Source of the DNA: Lolium rigidum
Lineage: Eukaryota; Streptophyta; Magnoliopsida; Poales; Poaceae
Assembly (NCBI RefSeq): GCF_022539505.1
Contig: NC_061509.1
Span: forward strand, 207,414,254-207,478,253
Length of the DNA: 64,000 nt
Direction of reading: 5' to 3'
The notes under the pieces are model-generated. The model was not told the DNA's origin and did no database searches. It worked only from the letters and a program-made list of their open reading frames with translations. Position 1 is the first letter of the stretch, and every line of letters starts with the position of its first letter. Made by a program: the position numbers and the translations under genes. Positions 10,819-22,778 of this stretch are shown here, piece by piece.

Positions 10819-12186
10819 ATGGGAGAACCCACAACCTATTTGGAGCTTATTGAAATATATATGAATTATAGAGAATCAAGAACGGGAAAAGTTATGAGTG
10901 TTGTGATAGAAAAAATGAATACAATTGCTGAAATCTTGCTTAAACGCCATGATATAAACTGTTGCTCTCAACAGGATACTAAACATCTTAAATTTCAATG
11001 TGGCTTTAGTGAAGAAGTTTTAATTATGAACTATAACTGGAATAACTATATTCATCTTGGGTTCGAAGAGGTAGAACAATTTGTTTTATTTATGGGAGCC
11101 TCTGAGATAGAATCCTTCATGGCTAAAAATTATGAAACTTGTGTTGCTTGTAAGGACCTTAAAGATTATGTCTCTTCTATCCTTATTTTTTGCATAGAAA
11201 GTTACAGCGATAATCCTTACATCATTGATTATAAAGAGAGACTCATTAATGCACAAGAATGCACTCACAATTTGCAGGAACCAGTGGAAGAAGAAATTGA
11301 TGAACCTGAAAGCTCATTGGATGAAAAAGAGGAGGAAACTGATGAACCTGAAAGCTCATTGGATGAAAAAGAAGAGGAGAGTGATGAACAAAAGGAGAAA
11401 TAATGGATTAGCTACCCATGCCAACCTTCTAATGAGAGTAACTCTTTATCTCTTACACTATTTGATTGTCCTCCATGCTTACCAAAGGAGGATGAATGTT
11501 ATGTTCCTGTGGATTCTCTTGAAATATTCCCTATGAGTAAAACTTGTGAGAATAATTATGCTACTGTTATTTATGATAATCCATGCTATTTTGATAAATC
11601 TTATGATAATGCTTTTTTTGTGCCTGATGTCGAAATGCATGGTACTAAAGAGTTTTGCTTGGCAAATGTTTATGATAAATCTCTAGATGATGGTCCTTTG
11701 TTACTTGATAATATTAATTGTACTACTAATGAAAATGGGATTGGAGAGATCTTGACTTTGTCTAGGAGTCCCATATCTTTTGAGATTGATCAATCATCTT
11801 GTTATATTATTGATAAAAGTGGTTTTGAAAGTTTTGATCCTATTATTTTTGAGCTTGATAAAAATTATGTGTTTGTGGATCATGAAAAACACGCTTTATG
11901 TGATAGTTATATTGTTTAGTTTATTCATGAAGCTACTGAAAATTATTATGAGAGAGGAGAATATGGTTGTAGAAATTTGCATAGTACTAAAACACCTCTC
12001 TATATGCTGAAACTTTTGAAGTTACTCTTGTTTAATCTTCCTATGCTTGTCACTTTGTTCTTCATGAATTTATTTGTGTACAAGATCCCTATGCATAGGA
12101 AGTGGGTTAGACTTAAATGTGTTTTGAATTTTCTTTTTGATGCTCTCTTTTGCTTCAACTCTTATTTCTTGCGAGTGCATCATTAA
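10819..12186 (+). pseudogene. Decayed ORF of unknown family in element E, hydrophobic C-terminus
   Basis: From the ATG at 10,819 one reading frame runs to a TAA at 12,184-12,186, broken by only two in-frame stops: TAA at 11,401 and TAG at 11,917. The N-terminal 194 codons end in a duplicated acidic module (EPESSLDEKEEE). The middle reads PCQPSNESNSLSLTLFD and YDNPCYFDKSYDNAFF. The C-terminal part has a 25-residue hydrophobic segment (LFNLPMLVTLFFMNLFVY) followed by KIPMHRKWVRLKCVLNF. At the TAG position the homologous ORF of element D has a Glu codon, so the TAG is a nonsense mutation. The family is common in pooid retrotransposons as far as I recall, without an assigned function. The membrane-like segment might suggest an env-like protein, but nothing else supports that. 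Confidence 0.65.
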
Positions 12187-15050
12187 AATTACTGAGCCCA
12201 TCTTAATGGCTATAAAGAAAGCACTTCTTGGGAGATAACCCATGTTTTTATTTTGCTACTGTTTTGTTGTGTCTTGGAAGTTGTTACTACTGTAGAAACC
12301 TCTCATTATCTTTATTTTATTGCAATGTTGTGCCAAGTAAAGTCTCTAATAGAAGGTTGATACTAGATTTGGATTTCTGCGCAGAAACAGATTTCTATCT
12401 GTCACGTATTTGAGTAGGTCTCTCTGTAGAAAACTCAGAAAAATCTGCCAATTTTCATGCGTGTTCCTCAGATATGTACGCAACTTTCATTAGTTTTGAG
12501 TTTTCGGATTTGAGCAACGGAAGTACCTCTAAAAATTCGTCTTTACTGGCTGTTCTGTTTTGACAGATTCTGTCTCTGTTTTTTTGCATTGTCTCTTGTG
12601 GACTTTAAGCAAGGCTTTCTAGACGTGGAGAGCTGTAGCTAATGTTTTATTGAGTTCTTGCAATGTGTCACTACAGCACTAAAGTGGATTAAAGTTTTTT
12701 GAGTACTAACCCCTCTAATGAAGTTTATGAGAAGTTTGGTGTGAAGGAAGTTTTCAAGGGTCAAGAGAGGAGGATGATATACGATCAAGAAGAGTGAAAA
12801 GTCTAAGCTTGGGGATGCCCCCGTGGTTCATCCCTGCATATTTCAAGAAGACTCAAGCGTCTAAGCTTGGGGATGCCCAAGACATCCCCTTCTTCATCAA
12901 CAACTTATCAGGTCACCTCTAGTGAAACTATATTTTTATTCGGTCACATCTTATGTGCTTTACTTGGAGCGTATGTGTGTTTTTATTTTTGTTTTTGTTT
13001 GAATAAGATCGGATCCTAGCAATCCTTGTGTGGGAGAGAGACACGCTCCGCTTTTTCATATGAACACTGGTGTTCTTCGTTTTATTTTTAAGGTTCATGA
13101 CAAAAGTGGAAGCTATTGCACTTATTGTTATTTGGTTGGAAACAGAAAATGCCTCATATTGTCTTGGATAATTTGATACTTGGCAATTGTTTTGAGCTCT
13201 CAAGTAGATCATGATTAAGCTCTTGCACCATGTAGTTTGAACCTATTAGTGGAGAACTACCGTAGAGCTTGTTGAAATTTGGTTTGCATGATTGGTCTCT
13301 CTAAGGTCTAGATATTTTCTGGTAAAAGTGTTTGAGCAACAAGGAAGACAGTGTAGAGTCTTATAATGCTTGCAATATGTTCTTATGTAAGTTTTGCTGT
13401 ACCGGTTCATACTTGTGTTTGCTTCAAACAACCTGGCTAGCCAAAGCCTTGTACTGACAGGGAATGCTTCTCGTGCATCCAAAACCTTGAGCCAAAACCT
13501 ATACCATGTGTGTCCACCATAACTACCTACTATGTGGTACTTCTCTGCCATTCCAAGTAAATACTTCATGTGCTACCTTTAAACAATTCAAAATTTTATC
13601 ACCCCTTATTTGTGTCAATGTTTTATAGCTCATGAGGAAGTATGTGGTGTTTTGTCTTTCAATCTTGTTGGGCAGAACTTTCACCAATGGATTAGTGGCT
13701 TCATCCGCTTATCCAATAATTTTGCAAAAAGAGCTGGCAACGGGGTTCCCAGCCCCAATTAATTAACTTTCGTTAATAATTCTCTTCACATGTTTTGCCC
13801 TGATTCATCAGTAATCAACTTAATTTTGCAAATAGACACTCCTTCATGGTATGTGAATGTTGGAAGGCACCCGGGGATTCGGTTAGCCATGGCTTGTGTA
13901 AGCAAAAGGTTGGGAGGAGTGTCATCCATAAATAAAACTAAAATACATGTGTAAACAAAAGAGAAGAGGGATGCTCTACCTTGCTGGTAGAGATAACGTC
14001 CTTCATGGGAGCCGCTCTTTGAAAGTCTGTTTGATGAGGGGGTTAGAGTACCCACTACCATTCGTTGACAACAACAAACACCTCTCAAAACTTTATTTGT
14101 ATGCTCTCTATATGATTTCAAAACTTAAAAAGCTCTAGCACATGATTTAATCCCTGCTTCCCTCGCGAAGGGCCTTTCTTTTACTTTATGTTGAGTCAGT
14201 TTACCTACTTCCTTCCATCTTAGAAGCAAACACTTGTGTCAATCTGTGCATTGATTCTTACATACTTGCTTATTTGCACTCATCATATTACTTTGTGTTG
14301 ACAATTATCCATGAGATATGCATGTTGAAAGTTGAAAGCAACTGCTGAAACTTAAATCTTCCTCTGTGTTGCTTCAATGTCTTTACTTTGAATTTATTGC
14401 TTTATGAGTTAACTCCTATGCAAGACTTTTTTATGCTTGTCTCGAAAGTACTATTCATGAAGACTACGGGTTCTAGCTGTAGCTAGTCGGTACTCTCTCT
14501 CCCATGTACTTCAATACAATGATCTCATGAGCTGCCTTACATGATTGAGATTCATCTGATGTAACCGGTGTTGTGTTTGTTGGGATCCGATGAATTGTTA
14601 CATTATGATCGGTCTATCTATAAAGTTTGTGAAGTTATTGTTGCTGCAATCTTGTTGTGTTTAATGCTTGTCACTAGTGCACGAGTGGCATGATCTTAGA
14701 TTTAAGCTCTATACTTATTGCTTAGATTGTATCTACAAGTTGTTTGCACATGTCTATGTCCGGAACCCGAGGCCCAAGAGTGACAGCAACTGGGATAACT
14801 GGAGGGGAAGGCTTAGGTATGATGATCACATGTTTTCACCAAGTGTTAATGCTTTGCTCCGGTGCTCTATTAAAAGGAGTACCTTAATTACCAGTAGATT
14901 CCCTCGAGGCCCGGCTGCCACCGGCTGGTAGGACAAAAGATGTTATGCAAGTTTCTCATTGTGAGCACGTATGACTATATATGGAAAACATGCCTACATG
15001 ATTAATAATCTTGATGTTCTGTCTTAATGCTTTCAATCCTATCAATTCCC
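12187..15050 (+). other. Non-coding 3' internal region of element E
   Basis: No credible coding frame. Two blocks reading AAGCTTGGGGATGCCC occur near 12,808 and 12,870 and are also present in element D. From 12,187 to about 14,460 the DNA is the inverse-oriented homologue of 16,790-19,060. The rest up to 15,050 looks like LTR-type sequence. Confidence 0.6.
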
Positions 15051-16602
15051 TGATGTCTACGGGTGCTTCTATTCTTGTAGACAGTGTTGGGCCTCCAAGA
15101 GCAGAGGTTTGTAGAACAGCAGCAAGTTTCCCTTAAGTGGATCACCCAAGGTTTATCGAACTCAGGGAGGAAGAGGTCAAAGATATCCCTCTCATGCAAC
15201 CCTGCAACCACAAAGCAAGAAGTCTCTTGTGTCCCCAACACACCTAATAGAGTAATAGGTGCACTAGTTCGGCGAAGAGATAGTGAAATACAGGTGGTAT
15301 AAATAAGTAGTAGCAATGGCACCAGAAAAGTGCTTTGCCCAGGACAGTAAACAAGCAGTAGTAACGCAGCAGTAGTAACGCAAGTAAAACAATAAACAAG
15401 CGATAGCGATATTTAGGAACAAGGCCTAGGGAATAGACTTTCACTAGTGGACACTCTCAACTTTGATCACATAACGAGAATAGATAGATGCATACTCTAC
15501 ACTCTTTTGTTGGATGATGAACACCATTGCGTAGGATTACACGAACCCTCAATGCCGGAGTTAGCAAGCTCCACAATTCAATGTTCATATTTAAATAACC
15601 TTAGAGTGCATGAAAGATCAACACGACTAAACCAAGTACTAACACAGCATGCACACTCGTCACCTTCACACTATGTAGGAAGAATAGATCACATCAATAC
15701 CATCATAGCAATAGTTAACTTCATAATCTACAAGAGATCACAATCATAGCCTACGCCATTCATAACAGTGAATAAGTATTCTGTGAAATATAGCCTAAGA
15801 GACCCACACGGTGCACACACTGTCACCTTTACACACGTGGGACAAGGAGTCTCCGGAGATCACATAAGTAAAACCCACTTGACTAGCATAATGACATCTA
15901 GATTACAAGCATCATCATATGAATCTCAATCATGTAAGGCAGCTCATGAGATTATTGTATTGAAGCACATAAGAGAGAGATGAACCACATAGCTACCGGT
16001 ATAGCCCCGAGCCTCGATGGAGAACTACTCCCTCCTCATCGGAGACAGCAGCGTTGATGAAGATGGCGGTGGTGTCGATGGAGGAGCCTTCCGGGGGCAC
16101 TTCCCTGTCCCAGCGGCGTGCCGGAACAGAGACTCCTGTCCCCCAGATCTTGGCTTCGCGATGGCGGCGGCTCTGGAAGGTTTCTCGTACCGTGGCTTTT
16201 CCGTATCGAGGTTTTAGGTCCGGGACCTTTATATAGGCGAAGAGGCGGCGTCGGAAGGTCGAAGGGGCGACGACACCATAGGGCCGCGCGGCCGGGGGGT
16301 GGGCCGCGCCACCCTATCATCCAGGGGCCCCGTGGCCCCCCTGCGCGGCTCTCGGGTGTTCCGGATGCTTCCGGTGAAAATAGGCCCTCGGGCGTTGATT
16401 TCGTCCAATTCCGAGAATATTTCCTTACTAGGATTTCGGAACCAAAAACAGCAGAAAACAAGAATCGGCCCTTCGGCATCTCGTCAATGGGTTAGTTCCG
16501 GAAAACGCATAAATATGACATAAAGTATGCATAAAACATGTAGATATCATCAATAATGTGGCATGGAACATAAGAAATTATCGATACGTCGGAGACGTAT
16601 CA
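15051..16602 (-). repeat. 3' LTR of element D
   Basis: It is 1,552 bp with TGAT...ATCA ends. It differs from the other LTR by scattered substitutions and small indels, roughly 1-2% by eye. Confidence 0.9.
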
Positions 16603-19080
16603 GCATCCCCAAGCTTAGTTTCTGCTCGTCCCGAGCGAGTAAACGATAAACAAAGATAATTTCTGGAGTGACATGCCATCATAAACTTGATCATATTGTA
16701 AACATATGTAATGAATGCAGCGATCAAAACAATGGTAATGACATGAGTAAACAATTGAATCATAAAGCAATGACTTTTCATGAATAGCACTTTCAAGACA
16801 GGCATCAATAAGTCTTGCATAAGAGTTAACTCATAAAGCAATAATTTAAAGTAAAGACATTGAAGCAACACAATGGAAGATTAAGTTTCAGCGGTTGCTT
16901 TCAACTTGTAACATGTATATCTCATGGATAATTGTCAATGCAAAGCAATATAACAAGTGCAATAAGCAAGTATGTAAGAATCAATGCACAGTTCACACAA
17001 GTGTTTGCTTCTTGAGGTGGAGAGAGATAGGTGAACTGACTCAACATAAAAGTAAAAGAAAGGTCCTTCAAAGAGGGAAGCATTGATTGCTATATTTGTG
17101 CTAGAGCTTTGGTTTTGAAAACATAAAGAGAGCATAAAAGTAAAATTTTGAGAGGTGTTTGTTGTTATCAACGAATGGTAGTGGGCACTCTAACTACCTC
17201 ATCAACCAGACTTTCAAGAGCGGCTCCCATGAAGGACGTTATCTCTAGCAGCAAGGTAGATCATCCCTCTTCTCTTTTGTTTACACATGTACTTTAGTTT
17301 CATTATTTACGGATGACACTCCTCCCAACCTTTTGCTTACACAAGCCATGGCTAACCGAATCCTCGGGTGCCTTCCAACAATCACATACCATGAAGGAGT
17401 GTCTATTTGCAAAATTAAGTTGCTTACCGATGAATCGGAGCAAAACATGTGAAGAGAATTATTAATGCAAGTTAATTAATCGGGCCGGGAACCCCATTGC
17501 CGGCTCTTTTTGCAAAATTATTGGATAAGCGGATGTGCCACTAGTCCATTGTGAAAGTCTGTCAAAAGTAAATGACAAGATCGAAAGATAAAACACCACA
17601 TACTTCCTCATGAGCTATAAAACATTGACACAAATAAGAGGTGATAAATTTTGAAATATTTAAAGGTAGCAATCAAGCAATTTACTTTGGAATGGCGGAG
17701 AAATACCATGTAGTAGGTAGGTATGGTGGACACAAATGGCATAGTGGTTGGCTCAAGGATTTTGGATGCATGAGAAGTATTCCCTCTCGATACAAGTTTT
17801 AGGCTAGCAAGGTTATTTGAAACAAACACAAGGATGAACCGGTGCAGAAAAACTCACATAAAAGACATATTGTAAACATTATAAGACTCTACACCGTCTT
17901 CCTTGTTGTTCAAAACTCAATACTAGAAATTATCTAGACTTTAGAGAGACCAATTATGCAAACCAAATTTTAGCAAGCTCTATGTGTTTCTTCATTAATG
18001 GGTGCAAAGTATATGATGCAAGAGCTTAAACATGAGCACAACAATTTCCAAGTATCAAATTATTCAAGACATTCTACCAATTACTACATGTAGCATTTTC
18101 CGTTTCCAACCATATAACAATTAACGAAGCAGTTTCAACCTTCGCCATGAAAATTAAAAGCTAAGAACACATGTGTTCATATGAACCAGCGGAGCGTGTC
18201 TCTCTCTCACACAAGCATGTATTTATTCAGAGAATGAAAATAACAAAACAAAAATAAAAGCACACAGACGCTCCAAGCAAAGCACATAAGATGTGACCGA
18301 ATAAAAATATAGTTTCAGGGGAGGAACCTGATAATGTTGTCGATGAAGAAGGGGATGCCTTGGGCATCCCCAAGCTTAGACGCTTGAGTCTTCTTGAAAT
18401 ATGCAGGGGTGAACCACCGGGCATCCCCAAGCTTAGCCTTTTCACTCTTCTTGATCATAGTATATCATCCTCCTCTCTTGACCCTTGAAAACTTCCTCCA
18501 CACCAAACTCGAAACAACTCATTAGAGGGTTAGTGTACAATAAAAATTAACATGTTCAGAGGTGACACAATCATTCTTAACACTTCTGGACATTGCATAA
18601 AGCTACTTGGACATTAATGGATCAAAAAAATTCATCCAACATAGCAAAAGAGGCAATGCGAAATAAAAGGCAGAATCTGTCAAAACAGAACAGTCCGTAA
18701 AGACGAATTTTAAAAGGGCACCAGACTTGCTCAAATGAAAATGCTCAAACTGAATGAAAGTTGCGTACATATCTGAGGATCACTCACGTAAATTGGCATA
18801 ATTTTCTGAGTTACCTACAGAGAATTAGGCCCAGATTCGTGACAGCAAGAAATCTGTTTCTGCGCAGTAATCCAAATCTAGTATGAACCTTACTATCAAA
18901 GACTTTACTTGGCACAACAATGCAATAAAATAAGATAAGTAGAGGTTGCTACAGTAGTAACAACTTCCAAGACTCAAATATAAAATAAAGGTACTGTAGC
19001 AAAATAAACACATGGGTTATCTCCCAAAAAGTTCTTTCTTTATAGCCATTAAGATGGGCTCAGCAGTTTTAATGATGCAC

Positions 19081-19764
19081 TCACAAGAAATAGTATTTGA
19101 AGCAAAAGAGAGCATCAAGAGGCAAATTCAAAACACATTTAAGTCTAACATGCTTCCTATGCATAGGAATCTTGTAAATAAACAAGTTCATGAAGCATAA
19201 TGCAACAAGCATAGAAAGATAAAACAAGTGCAGCTTCAAGATTTTCAGCACATAGAGAGGTGTTTTAGTAACATGAAAATTTCTACAACCATATTTTCCT
19301 CTCTCATAATAACTTTCAGTAGCAACATGAGCAAACTCAACAATATAACTATCACATAAAGCATTCTTATCTTGATTCTCATGCATAAAATTATTACTCT
19401 CCACATAAGCATAATCAATTTTATTAGTTGTAGTGGGAGCAAATTCAACAAAGTAGCTATCATTATTATTCTCATCAAGTGTAGGAGGCATAGTATAATC
19501 ACAACAAAATTTACTCTCCATAGTAGGTGGCACCAAAAGACCACTATCATTATAATCATCATAAATAGGAGGCAAAGTATCATCAAAGAAAATTTTCTCC
19601 TCAATGCTTGGGAGACTAAAAAGATCATGAAAACCAGCTTCCCCAAGCTTAGAACTTTCTATATTATTATCAACAATGGTGTTCAAAGCGTTCATACTAA
19701 TATTACTACCAAGCATGCAAATAAGGTTCCATAGGTTTTTTAATTTTCGCATCAAACCATCCAT
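19081..19764 (-). CDS. Unknown-family ORF of element D, intact, hydrophobic C-terminus
   Basis: The ATG at 19,764 opens 227 codons. The N-terminal half (MDGLMRKLKNLWNLICMLG, then IFFDDTLPPIYDDYND and YTMPPTLDENNND) differs from element E. The last 95 residues are clearly the same as E's: ALCDSYIVEF, YYERGKYGCRN, TKTPLYVLK, a hydrophobic run (LSMLVALCFMNLFIY), then KIPMHRKHVRLKCVLN. Conservation of this tail between two elements whose N-terminal halves differ suggests it is, or was, under selection. It starts about 175 bp after the primer site, in the place gag would occupy. Function unknown; a membrane or particle-associated role is speculation. Confidence 0.55.
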   Translation of the reverse strand: MDGLMRKLKNLWNLICMLGSNISMNALNTIVDNNIESSKLGEAGFHDLFSLPSIEEKIFFDDTLPPIYDDYNDSGLLVPPTMESKFCCDYTMPPTLDENNNDSYFVEFAPTTTNKIDYAYVESNNFMHENQDKNALCDSYIVEFAHVATESYYERGKYGCRNFHVTKTPLYVLKILKLHLFYLSMLVALCFMNLFIYKIPMHRKHVRLKCVLNLPLDALFCFKYYFL

Positions 19765-19939
19765 GTCTTAAATCAGGGAATAGAATAAGAAGCTCATTTT
19801 TGTCCATTATGCCTAACTAGTGTAAACAAGAAACAAAAAGATGCAATTGCAGGATCTATAGGAAATAGCTTCGAGTACTTACAACGGCAAAAATGGCTTA
19901 GTAGCCGAGATCCGGAGTGTGAGTACCTTTTACCTTTCC

Positions 19940-19957
19940 TCCCCGGCAACGGCGCCA
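19940..19957 (-). other. Primer-binding site of element D (tRNA-Asp, perfect)
   Basis: The plus strand reads TCCCCGGCAACGGCGCCA, a full 18-base match to the tRNA-Asp 3' end. It lies 10 bp before the 5' LTR. Confidence 0.88.
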
Positions 19958-19967
19958 GAAAATAGCT

Positions 19968-21508
19968 TGATGTCTACGGGTGCTTCTATTCTTGTAGACA
20001 GTGTTGGGCCTCCAAGAGCGAGAGGTTTGTAGAACAGCAGCAAGTTTCCCTTAAGTGGATCACCCAAGGTTTATCGAACTCAGGGAGGAAGAGGTCAAAG
20101 ATATCCCTCTCATGCAACCCTGCAACCACAAAGCAAGAAGTCTCTTGTGTCCCCAACACACCTAATAGATGCACTAGTTCGGCGAAGAGATAGTGAAATA
20201 CAGGTGGTATAAATAAGTAGTAGCAACGGCACCAGAAAAGTGCTTTGCCCAGGACAGTAAACAAGCAGTAGTAACGCAGCAGTAGTAACGCAGTAAAACA
20301 GTAAACAAGCGATAGCAGTATTTAGGAACAAGGCCTAGGGAATAGACTTTCACTAGTGGACACTCTCAACTTTGATCACATAACAGAATAGATAGATGCA
20401 TACTCTACACTCTTTTGTTGGATGATGAACACCATTGCGTAGGATTACACGAACCCTCAATGCCGGAGTTAACAAGCTCCACAATTCAATGTTCATATTT
20501 AAATAACCTTAGAGTGCATGAAAGATCAACACGACTAAACCAAGTACTAACACAGCATGCACACTGTCACCTTCACACTATGTAGGAGGAATAGATCACA
20601 TCAATACCATCATAGCAATAGTTAACTTCATAATCTACAAGAGATCACAATCATAGCCTACGCCATTCATAACAGTGAATAAGTATTCTGTGAAATATAG
20701 CCTAACAGACCCACACGGTGCACACACTGTCACCTTTACACACGTGGGACAAGGAGTCTCCGGAGATCACATAAGTAAAACCCACTTGACTAGCATAATG
20801 ACATCTAGATTACAAGCATCATCATATGAATCTCAATCATGTAAGGCAGCTCATGAGATTATTGTATTGAAGCACATAAGAGAGAGATGAACCACATAGC
20901 TACCGGTACAGCCCCGAGCCTCGATGGAGAACTACTCCCTCCTCATGGGAGACAAGCAGCGTTGATGAAGATGGCGGTGGTGTCGATGGAGGAGCCTTCC
21001 GAGGGCACTTCCCCGTCCCGGCGGCGTGCCGGAACGAGACTCCTGTCCCCCGCATCTTGGCTTCGCGATGGCGGCGGCTCCGGAAGGTTTCTCGTACCGT
21101 GGCTTTTCCGTATCGAGGTTTTAGGTCCGGGACCTTTATATAGGCGAAGAGGCGGCGTCGAAGGTCGAAGGGGCGACGACACCATAGGGCCGCGCGGCCG
21201 GGGGTGGGCCGCGCCACCCTATCATCCGGGGGCCCCGTGGCCCCCTCCGGCGGCTCTCGGGTGTTCCGGATGCTTCCGGTGAAAATAGGCCCCCGGGCGT
21301 TGATTTCGTCCAATTCGAGAATATTTCCTTACTAGGATTTCCGGAACCAAAAACAGCGAGAAAACAAGAACTGGCCCTTCGGCATCTCGTCAATAGGTTA
21401 GTTCCGGAAAACGCATAAATATGACATAAAGTATGCATAAAACATGTAGATATCATCAATAATGTGGCATGGAACATAAGAAATTATCGATACGTCGGAG
21501 ACGTATCA
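19968..21508 (-). repeat. 5' LTR of element D
   Basis: It is 1,541 bp and ends ACGTATCA at 21,508. Element E resumes at 21,509. Confidence 0.9.
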
Positions 21509-21619
21509 TTGCCCAACTGTAATTTGTTCACCCAACACTTGTTATTGGAGAGTTACCACTAGTGTAGATAGCTGGGAACCCCGGTCCATCTCTCATCATC
21601 ATATACTCGTTCTATATGA

Positions 21620-21881
21620 CATTGGAAGTAGTATCAACTATTTTCTGGTGCCATTGCCTTTGTGTTACTGTTACCGCTGCTGTGTTACTGTTACTATTGC
21701 TCTCATATCACTGCTGCTTTCACATCATCCCTGTTACTAGTGCTTTTCCAGGTGCAGCTGAATTGACAACTCAGTTGTTAAGGCTTATAAGTATTATTTA
21801 CATCCCCTTGTGTTGAATCAATAAATTTGGGTTTTACTTCCCTCGAAGACTGTTGCGATCCCCTATACTTGTGGGTTATCA
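21620..21881 (+). repeat. Element E 3' LTR, terminal portion
   Basis: This 262-bp stretch corresponds base for base in length with 10,292-10,553 and ends GTGGGTTATCA. E sequence from 21,509 to 21,619 also belongs to this LTR or its approach. Confidence 0.8.
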
Positions 21882-22778
21882 ATCTATAATGGCTCTGGGG
21901 AAGTCAGTTGTATCTTTTCCCTCTTGCATATCAACGGACCTGGTGGAGCCTGGCTGGGTGTTGGGGATAACACTACAGTAGGTTGGGAAATCCTTTAAAA
22001 TCCCCATTTGTGTGCATGAGAGGCTCTATTGTCTATGAGGGATTGTCCATAGTACACCGGGAGTAAAGCCGTATGATCGGGAGATGTCTACCGGGGGTGT
22101 ACGGATGGACAAAAGGATGGTTATGCAGGGTCGCGAAGAAGGGAGTGATTGGCTTGGATCTTACACCTGGCCCCAATTCAAGGAAGTGTGGACGAGAAAC
22201 GCGTCTCGGTTGGTATCAAGGATAAGTTCTTATGCACCTCTGCAGAGGGTATCAAACTGTGGCAGTCACTCCTTGTTCCGGGAAGGGAACTACGAACGCG
22301 GCAGAAAAGGAACTCCATGAAGTTCTGTTCAACCTATGAAGACTGGCAGGCATAGTTTTCTGAATAAAATAAACCTTTTGAAGAAATGTTTGTGAAACAT
22401 GCATTGATCGGAGATTTTCTGATCAATGGTCGTAGCTAGTGCATCAAACACATTTTCCCTTTTGAGCTTGCTAAGTACTTCTGTACTCACTTTCTTTCGA
22501 CACCCTTGCTAGACTGTGAGAATGAAGTGGAGGCCACCGACGGAGCACCGGAAGGTGACTACGAGCTGGTCTATGAAGAACCTGATCTGTCCGGAGGAGT
22601 GGAAGGCGTGGACTATGGGATAGTCTACGGGCCCGACAACAATGAGGCGGAGGAGTAGTGACATACCCTAGTGTTATAGAGCCGAGCAGCGTAGAACTTG
22701 CCAAAATAAGTTGATGAGCTCAGTTTACTATTTATGCTGGTTTGTAATGAACTTAAGTAGTAGTATCTTAGGGTGTTC
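21882..22778 (+). other. Unclassified repeat-like stretch with a short acidic open frame
   Basis: No domain is recognised. Around 22,519-22,657 a plus-strand frame of about 46 codons rich in Glu/Asp/Gly/Tyr (YELVYEEPDLSGGVEGVDYG) ends in TAG. Similar short acidic frames occur in the LTRs of some grass gypsy elements, as far as I recall. I see no paired LTR and would call it a fragment. Confidence 0.35.

Larger units (their letters stand above)
15051..21508 (-). mobile_element. Element D: non-autonomous LTR retrotransposon of E's internal family, inserted in E in opposite orientation
   Basis: LTRs at 15,051-16,602 and 19,968-21,508 start TGATGTCTACGG and end GACGTATCA. The left flank ends TTCCC and the right flank starts TTGCC, a 4/5 match to a 5-bp duplication; the flanking E sequence also joins sensibly across the gap. 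The primer site is beside the right LTR and the purine-rich AAGCTTGGGGATGC is beside the left one, so the element points left. The 3.4 kb interior holds one ORF (19,764 to 19,081) and non-coding DNA, with no gag or pol. The interior is homologous to E, but the LTR 3' half is closer to that of element B. Confidence 0.85.
10292..21881 (+). mobile_element. Element E: gag/pol-less LTR retrotransposon (tRNA-Asp type), interrupted by B and D
   Basis: The 3' part of the 5' LTR is at 10,292-10,553 and its 262-bp counterpart closes the 3' LTR at 21,620-21,881. The primer site at 10,565-10,582 gives plus orientation. The internal region holds one long decayed ORF (10,819-12,186) of an unknown family and then about 2.3 kb of non-coding DNA. 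No gag, protease, RT or integrase is visible, so it is non-autonomous. From about 14,460 the sequence resembles the LTR of element D in sense orientation (a block reading CTCATGAGCTGCCTTACATG), so the 3' LTR probably starts between there and 15,050, where D inserted. The outer 5' LTR end lies left of the window behind element B. Confidence 0.7.

Noticed and set aside
16036..16523. ORFs of 74-147 codons inside the element D LTR
   Set aside because: Different reading frames of the same GC-rich LTR; not kept open consistently between the two LTR copies.
19940..19957. tRNA-Asp-like sequence
   Set aside because: Only the 18-base 3' end is present beside an LTR; it is a primer-binding site, not a tRNA gene.
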